A stretch of 64,000 bases of DNA, taken from Nocardia yamanashiensis NBRC 100130 (lineage in GTDB: Bacteria > Actinomycetota > Actinomycetes > Mycobacteriales > Mycobacteriaceae). Of the stretch, positions 1 through 8,417 are shown in pieces. The notes beneath the pieces are model-generated. The model was not told the DNA's origin. It saw only the letters and a list, made by a program, of their open reading frames with translations, and made no database searches. How positions within the stretch are numbered: position 1 is the first letter of the stretch; every line of letters starts with the position of its first letter. Made by a program: the position numbers and the translations under genes. The stretch is from contig NZ_BDCD01000023.1 of the NCBI RefSeq assembly GCF_001613325.1, forward strand, positions 62,001 through 126,000, read 5' to 3'.

Positions 1-310
1 ATCTGGGCTTGTTTGCCGAGGGTGTAGCCGGGCGGGGTGTCGATGGAGGCGCCCGGGCAGGACACGTCCAGGGTGTCCGCGGGCTGCGCCAGGGTGTGCA
101 GCTGCGCGGGCCAGGAGGTGGCCTTGTGGATGCAGCTCTGTTCCCGGCCGAACCAGTCCCAGGCATTGGCGGTGAACGAATCACCCAGGACGACAATGTT
201 TTTGCCGGTCGCGGCGTCACCGGCGGCGGTGCCGGTCAGGCTGACGGCGGCGACGGCGGTGGCGAGTGCGCACAGCCAGCGGACAGCGGTCCGCTTCCAG
301 GGGAGCGTCA
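1..310 (-). CDS. SGNH/GDSL-type esterase, exported, 3' part off the window
   Basis: The gene starts at 310 and runs off the left edge, so only about 103 residues are visible. An N-terminal basic stretch and hydrophobic segment (about residues 8-30) look like a signal peptide. Just after it the block VVLGDSFT (about residues 38-45) is the GDS block I of SGNH hydrolases and carries the nucleophilic serine; a CPGAS segment further on is usual for actinobacterial members of the family. Such enzymes hydrolyse esters or lipids outside the membrane. It starts 10 bases after the stop of the lipoprotein gene at 321-707, so the two are probably co-transcribed. The substrate cannot be inferred. Confidence 0.8.
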
Positions 311-320
311 TGTGCTGTCC

Positions 321-707
321 TCAGTATCCGGGGCGCGGATCGAACGAGGGCACGTCCAGGGTGGGCGGCGCCTGCGTCTGCGGGGCGACCGTCTGCTGGG
401 GTGCGACCGTCTGTTGTTGTTGCGGCGCAGGAGCATTCGTGACCGGCGGGGCGGCCGGTTCGGTGTATTGCGGTTCCGGCGCGGGCGGTTCGGTGACGGC
501 GGGCGGCGGCGGTTCCACGGTGGTCGTGGTGGGCGGCGGCGTGGTGGCGGGCGTGGTGGTGGTCGAACTCACCGCCGACGTGGTGGTTGGTGTTCCCCCC
601 GATCCCTTGTCGCTTCCGCAGGCGGTGAGGGCGCCCGCGAGAAATAGCGGGCAGATCACCGATACCAGGAGGCGCTGGGCGAAAACTGTTGCGGCACGAG
701 ACTTCAT
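321..707 (-). CDS. Thr/Pro-rich lipoprotein, unknown function
   Basis: 128 residues. The N-terminus is basic and hydrophobic and ends in a lipobox LTAC (cysteine near residue 30), so the protein should be lipid-anchored on the outer face of the membrane. The rest is low-complexity Thr/Ser, Pro and Gln (for example TTTTTV and QQQQT blocks), probably an extended spacer through the cell wall; no catalytic domain is visible. It lies directly upstream of the SGNH hydrolase gene in the same orientation. Without a folded domain its function is unknown; it may be an accessory or surface display protein of that operon. Confidence 0.7.
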   Translation of the reverse strand: MKSRAATVFAQRLLVSVICPLFLAGALTACGSDKGSGGTPTTTSAVSSTTTTPATTPPPTTTTVEPPPPAVTEPPAPEPQYTEPAAPPVTNAPAPQQQQTVAPQQTVAPQTQAPPTLDVPSFDPRPGY

Positions 708-866
708 CGGACCCTCGAATCAGAACTGCGGTGTTCGCCGACCCAAACGAATTTTACAAACGCAGCCCTGGGGTTCATTGTAATTTCACCCGAATCGGCC
801 CGCACCCGACTTTGCCGCACCGCAAAACAATTCGGACGGTTTGTTCTCTTCGGGCACACTGTCGGC

Positions 867-1580
867 ATGCAGATCCGCTCCGCCGCCCGCGCCGTCCGGA
901 CCCGGGCCGCCGCCTGGTTTCCGCCGCGCCGCGTCGCGAAGCTCCTGGGCGTGACCGCCCTGACCGGTCTCGTCGTACTGCTCGGCTGTGACCTGTGGAT
1001 CCGTTCCAGCACCTCCGACCGGCAGTTCAGCGTCGAATCCGCGCCCAGCTCCGACGTGGCCATCGTGCTGGGCGCCGAGGTCTACGCCTCCGGCGAGCCC
1101 TCCCCCTACCTGGCCGCCCGCCTCGACCTGGGCCGCCGCCTGCTGGCCGCCGGGAAGGTCAAAGCCATTCTGGTGACCGGCGACAACGGCCGCCACAGCT
1201 ACGACGAACCGACCAGCATGCGCGACTACCTGATCCGCCGCGGCGTCCCCGCCGAGAAGATCGCCCTCGACTACGCGGGTTTCAGCACCTACGAATCCTG
1301 CGCCCGTGCCCACGACATCTTCGGCGTCCGCTCCGCCACCGTCCTCACCCAGGACTTCAGCCTCCCCCGCACCATCGCCCTGTGCCGGGCGGTGGGCATC
1401 GACACCGTCGGCGTCGGCGACGACACCCAGCCCCACGAGGGCGTCTACCGCAAGATCTGGCTCCGCGACCAACTCGCCTGCACCAAGGCGGTATACGCCA
1501 TCGTGTTCAAACCCGCGCCCACCTTCCTGGGCCGTCAGGAAACGACGGTCCGCGACGCCATGGCCGCGGCCCCGCACTGA
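867..1580 (+). CDS. SanA/YdcF-like DUF218 membrane protein
   Basis: 237 residues, close to the length of E. coli SanA (239). One membrane segment lies at about residues 26-45, followed by an external DUF218 domain (about 63-200). The family signatures are visible: VLGA (67-70), VTGDN (103-107), the E-P-T-S-M acidic segment (about 114-118) and TQDFSLPR (161-168). SanA is linked to barrier function of the envelope (vancomycin exclusion at high temperature in E. coli); the biochemical activity of DUF218 proteins is poorly defined. The gene stands alone, divergent from the lipoprotein at 321-707. Confidence 0.85.
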   Translation: MQIRSAARAVRTRAAAWFPPRRVAKLLGVTALTGLVVLLGCDLWIRSSTSDRQFSVESAPSSDVAIVLGAEVYASGEPSPYLAARLDLGRRLLAAGKVKAILVTGDNGRHSYDEPTSMRDYLIRRGVPAEKIALDYAGFSTYESCARAHDIFGVRSATVLTQDFSLPRTIALCRAVGIDTVGVGDDTQPHEGVYRKIWLRDQLACTKAVYAIVFKPAPTFLGRQETTVRDAMAAAPH

Positions 1581-1584
1581 GCGA

Positions 1585-2067
1585 TCAGCTCGCCGTCCCG
1601 AACAGTTCCGCGCCGCGGCCCGCGTCCCCGGACAATTCGTCCAGCGCGGCGGTGATGCGGCGCTCCTCCCATTGGAAGTGGGATTCGAGAATCGCCGACA
1701 GCCCGGCGATCTCGCCGCGCACGGCGGCGAGATTGTCCGCCGTCACGTCGGCCAGCAATCCGGTCATGCGCGTCAGGATGTCGGCGACCAGCCGGTGATC
1801 GGCGCTCAATTCGGCGAGTACCGGGGCCAGTTCCGGAAAGCGCTGGGCGAGCAGCGGAAACGCCGTCTCGTCCTCCTTGGTGTGATGGGCGGTCAAGGCG
1901 CGGCAGAAGGCCAGGCAGTGGCCGCGCACCTCGCGCACCGGCCGCACATGACCGAGCCGATGCTCGTCGAGTTCGCGGGCGACCCGCTTCAATTCGCCAC
2001 GCAGCCAATTGTGGACGTCGATCAGTTCGCGCCCGAGAGCCTGGGCGCGGTTGTTCGCAACAGACAT
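1585..2067 (-). CDS. Hemerythrin HHE-domain protein
   Basis: 160 residues. The His/acid pattern of the four-helix hemerythrin fold is readable in order: VHNWL, HCLAF, HHTKED, ADHR and ESHFQWEER. This arrangement binds a di-iron centre that can hold O2 or sense oxygen or NO. The protein looks cytoplasmic, with no signal or membrane segment. Its stop lies only 4 bases from the stop of the convergent SanA-like gene. The physiological role is not indicated by neighbours; the AraC gene upstream in the same orientation is more than 200 bases away. Confidence 0.85.
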   Translation of the reverse strand: MSVANNRAQALGRELIDVHNWLRGELKRVARELDEHRLGHVRPVREVRGHCLAFCRALTAHHTKEDETAFPLLAQRFPELAPVLAELSADHRLVADILTRMTGLLADVTADNLAAVRGEIAGLSAILESHFQWEERRITAALDELSGDAGRGAELFGTAS

Positions 2068-2279
2068 GAATGATCTCGATTCGGAGGAAGGTGTGGTCCG
2101 TTCCGGCGGGCACGGCCGTGCTCTCGACCGGAGACGGTGTGGAAAGTCGAATACGCACCACGACGGGTGCGCGACTCACATCAGCAGGGCGGGCGAAGTG
2201 GACCCATAGCTGCCTCCTCGATTCGTTGCCTCCATGCGTACGCCGTCCACCCGGCGCCGGCACGCGACACGAGCCGATC

Positions 2280-3305
2280 TTAACCCCGGGGCTCGGCGGC
2301 GAGGCTCTCGCGGCGGAAGGTGTCGGGGGTGGTGCCGGTCCAGCGGTGGAAGGCGCGGCGCAGGGCCCGGGGGTCGGTGTAGCCGAGGCGGGCGGAGATG
2401 GAGCGGATCGGGAGGGTGGTGTCGCGGAGGAGGTCGCGGGCGTATTGTTCGCGGGCCGTTTCGACTTCGGCGCGCCAGCTGGTGCCGGATTCCTGCAGGC
2501 GGCGTTGCAGGGTGCGGGAGCTGATGGCGAGGCGGCGGGCCACGCGGTCGAGATCGAGTTCGTTGCGGGCGAGGGCGGCGGTGGTGGCGGCGCGGAACTT
2601 GTCCAGCCAGCCCAGTTCGGGGCGGGCGGAGGCGAGGGAGAGCTCGGCGTAGTGGCGGAGCATGCGGGCCAGGTGGGGGTCGGCGCCGGTGGGCTGGGCG
2701 CCGATGTCCAGGAAGGTGATCTCGGAGGCCGGGGCGCCGAAATCCATGCGGGCGGTGCCGAATTCGTCGATCAGGTAGGGGCGGCGTTCGGCGGCGTGAT
2801 GGGTGAAGGCGACGCGGACGGGGACGACGTGGCGGCGGGCCACGGTGCGGACGCGGCGCAGCATCATGGAGAGGACGAACTCCTCGATCGGGGGCAGGAT
2901 CAATTCGGGTTCGATGGTGCCGGCGTCGCGGATGGACAGCAGGCCGCCGTCCTCGACCACCGTCCAGCCGACCGCCGGATCGGTGACCACGGCGCGCAGT
3001 TCCATAGCGGTGCGGATGCCGGCGGCGACGGTTTCGCCACTGGTGAACAGATAGTCCCAAAGGTGCAGGCCGCCATTGCGTTCGGCTTGATCGGTGGCGA
3101 GCAGACCGGAGCCGGGGCCGGCGACGGCGTCGATCAGTTCCCACATGCGCCACGCCGATTCGGTGGGCACCCGCAGCAGTTCGTCGCCCAGGTCGGCGGT
3201 GTCCAGGCCGGATGCGAGGGTGAGTTGCGCGGGTGTGATGCCGACGTGCAAGGCGGTCGTCCGGATCACCGCGGCGGTCCGGGCCGGAAGGGTGCCTTCG
3301 ATCAC
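2280..3305 (-). CDS. AraC-family transcriptional regulator
   Basis: 341 residues. The N-terminal two thirds match the arabinose-binding-like domain of the OruR/ArgR-type AraC subgroup; the C-terminal part (about 235-335) holds the double helix-turn-helix, seen in LDLDRVARRLAISSRTLQRR and the second element RSISARLGYTDPRALRRAF. Such regulators typically bind a small ligand and activate a nearby catabolic operon. The gene is divergent from the four-gene redox operon starting at 3554 (intergenic 3306-3553), which makes that operon a candidate target, although the palindrome in between looks more like a TetR/MarR-type operator. Confidence 0.88.
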   Translation of the reverse strand: MIEGTLPARTAAVIRTTALHVGITPAQLTLASGLDTADLGDELLRVPTESAWRMWELIDAVAGPGSGLLATDQAERNGGLHLWDYLFTSGETVAAGIRTAMELRAVVTDPAVGWTVVEDGGLLSIRDAGTIEPELILPPIEEFVLSMMLRRVRTVARRHVVPVRVAFTHHAAERRPYLIDEFGTARMDFGAPASEITFLDIGAQPTGADPHLARMLRHYAELSLASARPELGWLDKFRAATTAALARNELDLDRVARRLAISSRTLQRRLQESGTSWRAEVETAREQYARDLLRDTTLPIRSISARLGYTDPRALRRAFHRWTGTTPDTFRRESLAAEPRG

Positions 3306-3484
3306 CGCCGGAGCCTAACCCGCCGAAAATGCTTCCGAATGGTCGAATTGGCGCGTTCTGTCCCCTCAACGGCGTCCGACGTCCCCGGGTCGGCGTCGCC
3401 CGCGGCCATAGATTCAGGAGCGCGAGCGAACCGGCAGCGATCACGGACGGAAATCGGCCCGGCCGGGAATGAATTCGCTCACCC

Positions 3485-3512
3485 TAACCGTTGTCAGTCA
3501 TTACAACGGTTA
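3485..3512. promoter_or_regulatory. Perfect 10-bp inverted repeat, candidate operator
   Basis: TAACCGTTGT and ACAACGGTTA form perfect 10-bp arms around an 8-bp spacer. The site ends 41 bases before the start codon of the FMN reductase gene and abuts a TATATG that could serve as a -10 element. The dyad shape fits a dimeric TetR, MarR or HxlR repressor; no such regulator gene is present in the window next to it, so the protein must be encoded elsewhere unless the AraC protein uses it. Confidence 0.7.
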
Positions 3513-3553
3513 TATGCTCGCATCCACACCCCGATCGACAGAGACAGGCAGTC

Positions 3554-4117
3554 ATGACCAGCCACAAGATCCTCGCCATCTCCGGCAGCCTCCGCGCCGC
3601 CTCGCACAACACCGCCCTGCTGCGCGCCGCCCAGAAGCACAATGCCGGGCTGGACATCGAGATCTACGACAACCTGCGCGAGATCCCGCCCTACGACCTG
3701 GATCTCGACAATCCGGCCGATCGCCCGGCCGCCGTCACCGACCTGCGCGAGCGCATCGCCGCCGCCGACGGCCTGCTCATCGCCACCCCGGAGTTCAACT
3801 ACTCCATCCCGGGCGTGCTGAAGAACGCCATCGACTGGGTCTCCACCGACTGGACCAAGACCGAGGGCCTGCCGCTGCACCGCAAGCCGATCGCCATCGC
3901 GGGCGCGGCCCCGACCCAGTTCGGTTCCGTGCGTGCGCAACTCGCCCTGCGCCAGGTGTTCGTGTGGACCGAGAGCGATGTGGTGATCAAGCCCGAGGTG
4001 ATCGCGTTCCGTTCGCACGAGCGCTTCGACGAGGACGGCAATCTCGTCGACGACACCACCATCGAGTTGCTCACCGGCCTGCTCACCGCGCTGAAAGCCA
4101 AGATCGACGCCCGCTAG
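3554..4117 (+). CDS. NADPH-dependent FMN reductase
   Basis: 187 residues from ATG 3554. The flavodoxin-like fold is marked by SGSLRAASHN (about residues 8-17, phosphate loop for FMN) and by TPEFNYSIPGVLKNAIDW, the characteristic flavin/substrate loop of the family. It should reduce FMN or quinone/azo/chromate-type acceptors with NAD(P)H in the cytoplasm. It is the first gene of an operon with the DUF1348 gene (34 bases downstream), a pyridoxamine-oxidase-like gene and an MFS transporter, suggesting a detoxification or redox-stress module. An upstream extension to 3491 is possible in frame but would overlap the palindrome. Confidence 0.9.
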   Translation: MTSHKILAISGSLRAASHNTALLRAAQKHNAGLDIEIYDNLREIPPYDLDLDNPADRPAAVTDLRERIAAADGLLIATPEFNYSIPGVLKNAIDWVSTDWTKTEGLPLHRKPIAIAGAAPTQFGSVRAQLALRQVFVWTESDVVIKPEVIAFRSHERFDEDGNLVDDTTIELLTGLLTALKAKIDAR

Positions 4118-4151
4118 CCGGGAAACACCCACTCCCCGAGAGGAATTCACC

Positions 4152-4586
4152 ATGACCGAGAACCGCCCGCCGCTGCCGCCGTTCACCGCCGAAACCGCCG
4201 CCGCCAAGGTACTGGCCGCCGAGAACGCCTGGAACACCCGCGATCCGCAGCGCGTCGCCCTGGCCTACACGCCGGATTCCTGGTGGCGCAATCGCGACCA
4301 GTTCCTGGTCGGGCGCGAGGCCATCGTCGAATTCCTCACCGCCAAATGGGCGAAGGAGCAGGAGTACGCGCTGCGCAAGAACCTGTGGTCCTTCACCGAC
4401 AACCGGATCGCGGTGCGCTTCACCTACGAATGGCACGACGCCGACGGCCAGTGGTGGCGCAGTCACGGCAACGAACTGTGGGAGTTCGACGAGCACGGGC
4501 TGATGGCCCGGCGCGAGGCGAGCATCAACGATCTGCAGATCGACGCCGAGCAGCGCACCATCTTCGGACCGCGCGAAAGCCGTTGA
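4152..4586 (+). CDS. DUF1348 / NTF2-like (SnoaL-type) protein
   Basis: 144 residues. The sequence is the compact NTF2-like fold of the DUF1348 family, with the signature AYTPDSWWRNRDQFLVG (about residues 37-53), the aromatic KNLWSFTDNRIAVRF strand, WHDADGQWWRSHGNELW and IFGPRESR at the end. Members are small cytoplasmic proteins of unknown activity, often encoded beside flavin reductases or oxidoreductases, as here. A ribosome site GAGAGGAA precedes the ATG. The stop is 1 base before the next GTG start, so translation is likely coupled. Confidence 0.85.
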   Translation: MTENRPPLPPFTAETAAAKVLAAENAWNTRDPQRVALAYTPDSWWRNRDQFLVGREAIVEFLTAKWAKEQEYALRKNLWSFTDNRIAVRFTYEWHDADGQWWRSHGNELWEFDEHGLMARREASINDLQIDAEQRTIFGPRESR

Positions 4587-4587
4587 G

Positions 4588-5211
4588 GTGACCGGGCATT
4601 ACGCGCAGATCGCGTTCACCGACGCGGTCCGCGCGCACCAGGCGGCGCACGGCAGCCTGTGCGGCTACGAGCGGATGGCGGCGGTTCCGGCCGTCGCCGA
4701 CCGGCTCGGCCAGCAGGAGGCGTGGTTCATCGAGGAGCGGGACAGTTTCTACCTGTCCACGGTGAGCGAGACCGGGTGGCCCTACATCCAGCATCGGGGC
4801 GGGCCGCGCGGGTTCCTGAACGTGATCGATTCCAGCACCGTGGGTTTCGCCGACTTCCGGGGCAACAAGCAGTACATCAGCCGGGGCAATCTCGATCATG
4901 ACGATCGGGTCGCGCTGTTCCTGATGGATTATGCGAGCAAGACCCGGTTGAAGATCTTCGGCCGGGCCCGCGCGGTGGAGGCCGACGCGGATCCGGAACT
5001 GGTCGCGTCGCTGACGGTTCCGGGGTATTCGGGGAAGCCCGAACGCGCGGTGCTGATCACCGTCGAGGCCTTCGACTGGAACTGCAGCCAGCACATCCCC
5101 GAGCTGTATCCGCGCGAGGAAGTCCTCGAGGCCGTGCAATCCCTGCGCGACCGCATTGCCGAACTCGAACGACAGAATGCCGAACTACGCGAACTCCGCT
5201 CCGGCAGTTGA
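4588..5211 (+). CDS. Pyridoxamine 5'-phosphate oxidase-like flavin protein
   Basis: 207 residues from GTG 4588, one base after the previous stop. The split-barrel FMN-binding domain is seen in DSFYLSTVSETGWPYIQHRGG (start of the barrel), FADFRGNKQYISRGNL and the ARAVEADADPEL segment. The last 35 residues (SLRDRIAELERQNAELRELR) are a predicted short coiled coil, probably a dimerisation element. Relatives bind FMN or F420 and act on unknown substrates; this is not the vitamin B6 enzyme PdxH itself. Its place in the operon suggests joint action with the FMN reductase at 3554. Confidence 0.85.
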   Translation: MTGHYAQIAFTDAVRAHQAAHGSLCGYERMAAVPAVADRLGQQEAWFIEERDSFYLSTVSETGWPYIQHRGGPRGFLNVIDSSTVGFADFRGNKQYISRGNLDHDDRVALFLMDYASKTRLKIFGRARAVEADADPELVASLTVPGYSGKPERAVLITVEAFDWNCSQHIPELYPREEVLEAVQSLRDRIAELERQNAELRELRSGS

Positions 5212-5250
5212 TATCCCGCGCCCTCGCGGCGCAGCACAAGTTGGGAGCTG

Positions 5251-6411
5251 ATGACGATGCGACCCGAACGTATCGCCTGGGCGGGGCTCGCGGCCATGAC
5301 CGTGTCCTTCGGCCTGAACTTCACCATGGGCGTGTTCTTCGCCCCCACCGCCGCCGCGTACGGGGTGAGCGCGACGGCGCTGGCGGTGGCCGCCGCGCTC
5401 GGCACCACCGTCACCGGCATCGCCCAATATCCGATCGGCCGGCTGCTCGACAGCATCGGCGCGAAGAACGTGCTGGTGGGCGGGCTCACGCTGATTTCCG
5501 CCAGCTATCTGGTGCTCTCGATCGTCACCGAGACCTGGGAGTTCGTCGCCGCCTACATGCTGCTCGGCGGCCTGGGTTTCGCGGCGTCCTCCACACTCAC
5601 CGTGACCACGCTGGTCAGCCGGGTGCGCGGGACGAACGCGGGCCCGGATCTGGCGCGCGCCGCGCTGGGCATCAATGTCGGTCAGCTCATCACCCCGTGG
5701 GCGGCGACCGCGCTGTTCGATCCGATCGGCGTGCGCGGCGCGTTCGCCCTGCTGGGCGCGCTCGGCCTGGCGGTCACCGCCTACCTGTGGCTGCGGCTGC
5801 CCACCTGCCCCGGCACCGGGCGGCCGGCGGGCGGCGCGGAATCGCTGCGCGGGCGCGGAAAGATCTTGACCGCCTTCGGATTACACGCCGCCACCCTCTA
5901 CGTGGTGATTCTCATGCTGCCCAAGCACGCGACCGAGATCGGCTGGAATGTCACGAACGCCGGCCGGCTGGTGGCCCTGGCCGCCCTGTCCGCGGGTCTC
6001 ACCTCGGCGGCGATGGTCCGGCTGCTGCGCACCTATTCCGCCGAAAACCTGTTGCGCACACTGTTCGTGGTGCGGATCGCCGCGCTGGTCCTGGCGGTCT
6101 TCGTGCCCGGCCCCGGCGTGCTCATCGCGGTCGCTATTCTGTTCGGCGCGGCATCGTTCCCCATCGTGCCGCTCACCATGGCCGTCATGTCCCGCGGCCT
6201 CGACCCGGCGCGGATGGGCCGCACCCTGGCGCCCGCCTGGATCGTGCATCAGCTGTCGGCCGCCGCCGGTCTGGCCGTCGCGAGCCTGATCCATCTGCTG
6301 ACCGACAGCTACCGTGGCTATTTCGCGCTCGGCCTGCTGTTCAGCGTGGCGTGCGTGGCGCTCATGACCCCGGCGCGCGCACCGCGCCCGGTATTGGCCG
6401 CCGCGAATTGA
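5251..6411 (+). CDS. MFS transporter
   Basis: 386 residues with about 11-12 hydrophobic segments. MFS hallmarks include GRLLDSIGAKNVLVGG after the second helix (motif A) and the central hydrophilic stretch around residues 190-210. It is the last gene of the operon starting at 3554, 39 bases after the PNPOx-like gene, and probably exports or imports the compound handled by the preceding redox proteins. Two ATG codons (5251, 5257) are possible; the first is used here. The substrate is unknown. Confidence 0.88.
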   Translation: MTMRPERIAWAGLAAMTVSFGLNFTMGVFFAPTAAAYGVSATALAVAAALGTTVTGIAQYPIGRLLDSIGAKNVLVGGLTLISASYLVLSIVTETWEFVAAYMLLGGLGFAASSTLTVTTLVSRVRGTNAGPDLARAALGINVGQLITPWAATALFDPIGVRGAFALLGALGLAVTAYLWLRLPTCPGTGRPAGGAESLRGRGKILTAFGLHAATLYVVILMLPKHATEIGWNVTNAGRLVALAALSAGLTSAAMVRLLRTYSAENLLRTLFVVRIAALVLAVFVPGPGVLIAVAILFGAASFPIVPLTMAVMSRGLDPARMGRTLAPAWIVHQLSAAAGLAVASLIHLLTDSYRGYFALGLLFSVACVALMTPARAPRPVLAAAN

Positions 6412-6418
6412 CGGGTTC

Positions 6419-6458
6419 CCGGGCCGGGCGCGGCTGTGATCAGTCGCGCCCGGCCCGG
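6419..6458. terminator. Bidirectional terminator hairpin
   Basis: CCGGGCCGGGCGCG (6419-6432) and its exact complement (6445-6458) form a 14-bp stem with a 12-base loop between the convergent MFS and methyltransferase genes; it overlaps the last codons of the methyltransferase gene. There is no U-run. Confidence 0.65.
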
Positions 6459-7297
6459 ACGATGTGCGAAGTCGCCAGTTTCCGGGCCGCTTCCCCGCCC
6501 CCGCCGGTATAGCGCGTGATCAGCTCGGGGGCGCTCAGATCCTCGATATCGGTGAACCCGAACCGCCCCAGCAGTTCCGCCATGTCTCCGGGACTCAGCG
6601 CGGTCAGCCAGGGCTCCCCCACCGCCGCGATCCGCGCGGCCCGTGCGTCCAATGCCCGCTGCTCTTCCGCACTACCGGCCGGGCACAGATAGTCGATGAC
6701 CACCTGCACCGTCGCCCCCTGTCCGGCAAGGTAACCGAACGTGCCGTCCAGCGCCTCCCGGGTCAGATACATGACGACGCCCAGCCACACGAACACCACC
6801 GGCTCCGACCGCACGAACCCCACCTCGGCCAAACCATCGGCGAGCGTGCGGGTTTCGAAGTCGACCGGTACGAAAGTCACCGTATCGGGCACCTCGATCC
6901 CCGTCTCGGCCAGCCGCTCCCGCTTCCACCCTTGGGTATCGGGATGGTCGACCTCGAAAACCCGAAGCCCCGCATGCGGATTCCGGTAGGCGAAGGTATC
7001 CAGCCCGGCTCCGAGAATCACCACCTGGCGGGTCCCCGCCGCATATGCCGACGCCACCGTCTCTTCGGCGAATCGCGACCGCGCCGCCAGGAACCAGCGC
7101 CGCCGCCGCTGGAACTCCCCGTCATCGACGGTTTCGAGGGTGGCCGTGTCCCGGTCCGCCGATTCCGTCACATTCAGCCCGAGTATGCGCGGCGCCAGCG
7201 GGTCGGTGAATATCCTGGGCTCGTCGGGGGCGATCTGGTGGTAGGCGCGGGCATGGGCAGTGGCCAGTGCGGTGCGGCTGGGCTCTCCGGTGCGCAT
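6440..7297 (-). CDS. SAM-dependent methyltransferase (TIGR00027/LCMT family)
   Basis: 285 residues from MRTGEPS at 7297, the usual beginning of this family; an in-frame upstream ATG at 7348 would add 17 unlikely residues. SAM motif I is VILGAGLDTFAYR (about 93-105), followed by EVDHPDTQ (115-122) at the end of strand 2 and VFVWLGVVMYLT as motif IV. This family is greatly expanded in Mycobacterium and Nocardia and is thought to O-methylate carboxyl or hydroxyl groups of lipids or metabolites; no specific substrate is known. It is divergent from cutinase 1. Confidence 0.88.
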   Translation of the reverse strand: MRTGEPSRTALATAHARAYHQIAPDEPRIFTDPLAPRILGLNVTESADRDTATLETVDDGEFQRRRRWFLAARSRFAEETVASAYAAGTRQVVILGAGLDTFAYRNPHAGLRVFEVDHPDTQGWKRERLAETGIEVPDTVTFVPVDFETRTLADGLAEVGFVRSEPVVFVWLGVVMYLTREALDGTFGYLAGQGATVQVVIDYLCPAGSAEEQRALDARAARIAAVGEPWLTALSPGDMAELLGRFGFTDIEDLSAPELITRYTGGGGEAARKLATSHIVRAGRD

Positions 7298-7475
7298 ACC
7301 AGCGAACGTAACACCGCACACAGGGGGATCGACCATGGGTTTCGCCACACCGGCACGGCGGCGAGCGCTAGTCTTGTCGCACGATATTTTCGCCGGGGTT
7401 CAACGCCGAATCCGGTTGCCCGACACCCGATGTCGGCAACCCATGCTCGATGTCCGCACCGCACCTGGAGAATTC

Positions 7476-8372
7476 ATGCGCACTCGGAAAATCATCGCGG
7501 CTCTGAGCGCCATCGCGGCCACCTTGACCGGGGCGGTGCTCGCCGGGAGCGGGCCCGCCGCGGCCGAAACCGGTTGCCCGGGGCTGTATGTCGTCGCCAT
7601 TCCGGGGACCTGGGAGAACAATGGGTCGACGGTGGGGCCCAGCATGCTGTCGTATGTGACCGATGGTCTGCCGGGAACCGTGCGGACCGATTACGTGTCC
7701 TATCCGGCGACCGTTTTCCCCTGGGAGGGACAGGTTTACGGGCGCTCGAAGTCGGTGGCCATCAATTCGGCGCGCGGGATGATCGCCAGTATGGCGGTGC
7801 GGTGCGCGGGGACCCGGGTGGCGTTGCTGGGGTACAGCCAAGGGGCCGACGCGGCGGGTGATCTGGCGGCCGAGCTGGGGACCGGTGCGGGCGTGATCGC
7901 GCCGAATCGGGTTGCGGCCGTGGGGCTGATCTCGGATCCGCGGCGGGCGCCCACCGATATCCTGGTCGGCCCGGCGGTCGCGGGGGCCGGTGCGGGCGGC
8001 GGCCGGCCGGGCGGGTTCGGGTTCATCTCCGACCGGGTGCGGACCATCTGCGCCATCGGGGATCTCTACTGTTCCACGGTGCCCGAGGATTTCGTGACGC
8101 GGTTCGCGGGGCTGATGGCGCAGGTGTCGGAGGCTTCGATCACCGACGTCACGCTGTATCAGCAGCAGGCCGACGCCATCATGAAGGATCTGATGGCCGG
8201 CGGCGGGATCTCGGTGCTGCAGCAGCAGTTCAGTCCCGAGGCGAACGCGCACCGGCAGGCGACCTTCGAGCAGTTCTACAACTCGCAGGTGCACACCGCG
8301 TACGCCGGTTACGACGTGGGCGGGGCGTCGGCGACCGCCTGGCTGCACGACTGGCTCGCCGGCCTGGCATGA
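7476..8372 (+). CDS. Secreted cutinase-family esterase, copy 1
   Basis: 298 residues from ATG 7476, preceded by CTGGAG with five bases of spacing. A signal peptide occupies about residues 1-30 (ends GPAAAE). The nucleophile elbow GYSQG places Ser121; ICAIGDLYC (about 192-199) supplies the disulfide and the catalytic aspartate, and VHTAY near the C-terminus the histidine. Cutinase-like proteins of mycolata are exported serine esterases or lipases acting on lipids or esters. The gene is about 60 percent alike by eye to the second copy at 13938, so the two are paralogues. Expression is probably independent, from the 178-base intergenic region. Confidence 0.92.
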   Translation: MRTRKIIAALSAIAATLTGAVLAGSGPAAAETGCPGLYVVAIPGTWENNGSTVGPSMLSYVTDGLPGTVRTDYVSYPATVFPWEGQVYGRSKSVAINSARGMIASMAVRCAGTRVALLGYSQGADAAGDLAAELGTGAGVIAPNRVAAVGLISDPRRAPTDILVGPAVAGAGAGGGRPGGFGFISDRVRTICAIGDLYCSTVPEDFVTRFAGLMAQVSEASITDVTLYQQQADAIMKDLMAGGGISVLQQQFSPEANAHRQATFEQFYNSQVHTAYAGYDVGGASATAWLHDWLAGLA

Positions 8373-8375
8373 GAA

Positions 8376-8406
8376 AGCGGGTGCTCCGGAATCCGGAACA
8401 CCCGCT
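8376..8406. terminator. Bidirectional terminator between cutinase 1 and gnd
   Basis: AGCGGGTG (8376-8383) pairs with CACCCGCT (8399-8406), and inside it TCCGG pairs with CCGGA around a three-base AAT loop, with one C/A mismatch. The hairpin sits between two convergent stop codons. Confidence 0.7.
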
Positions 8407-8417
8407 CCGCCGAGCTC

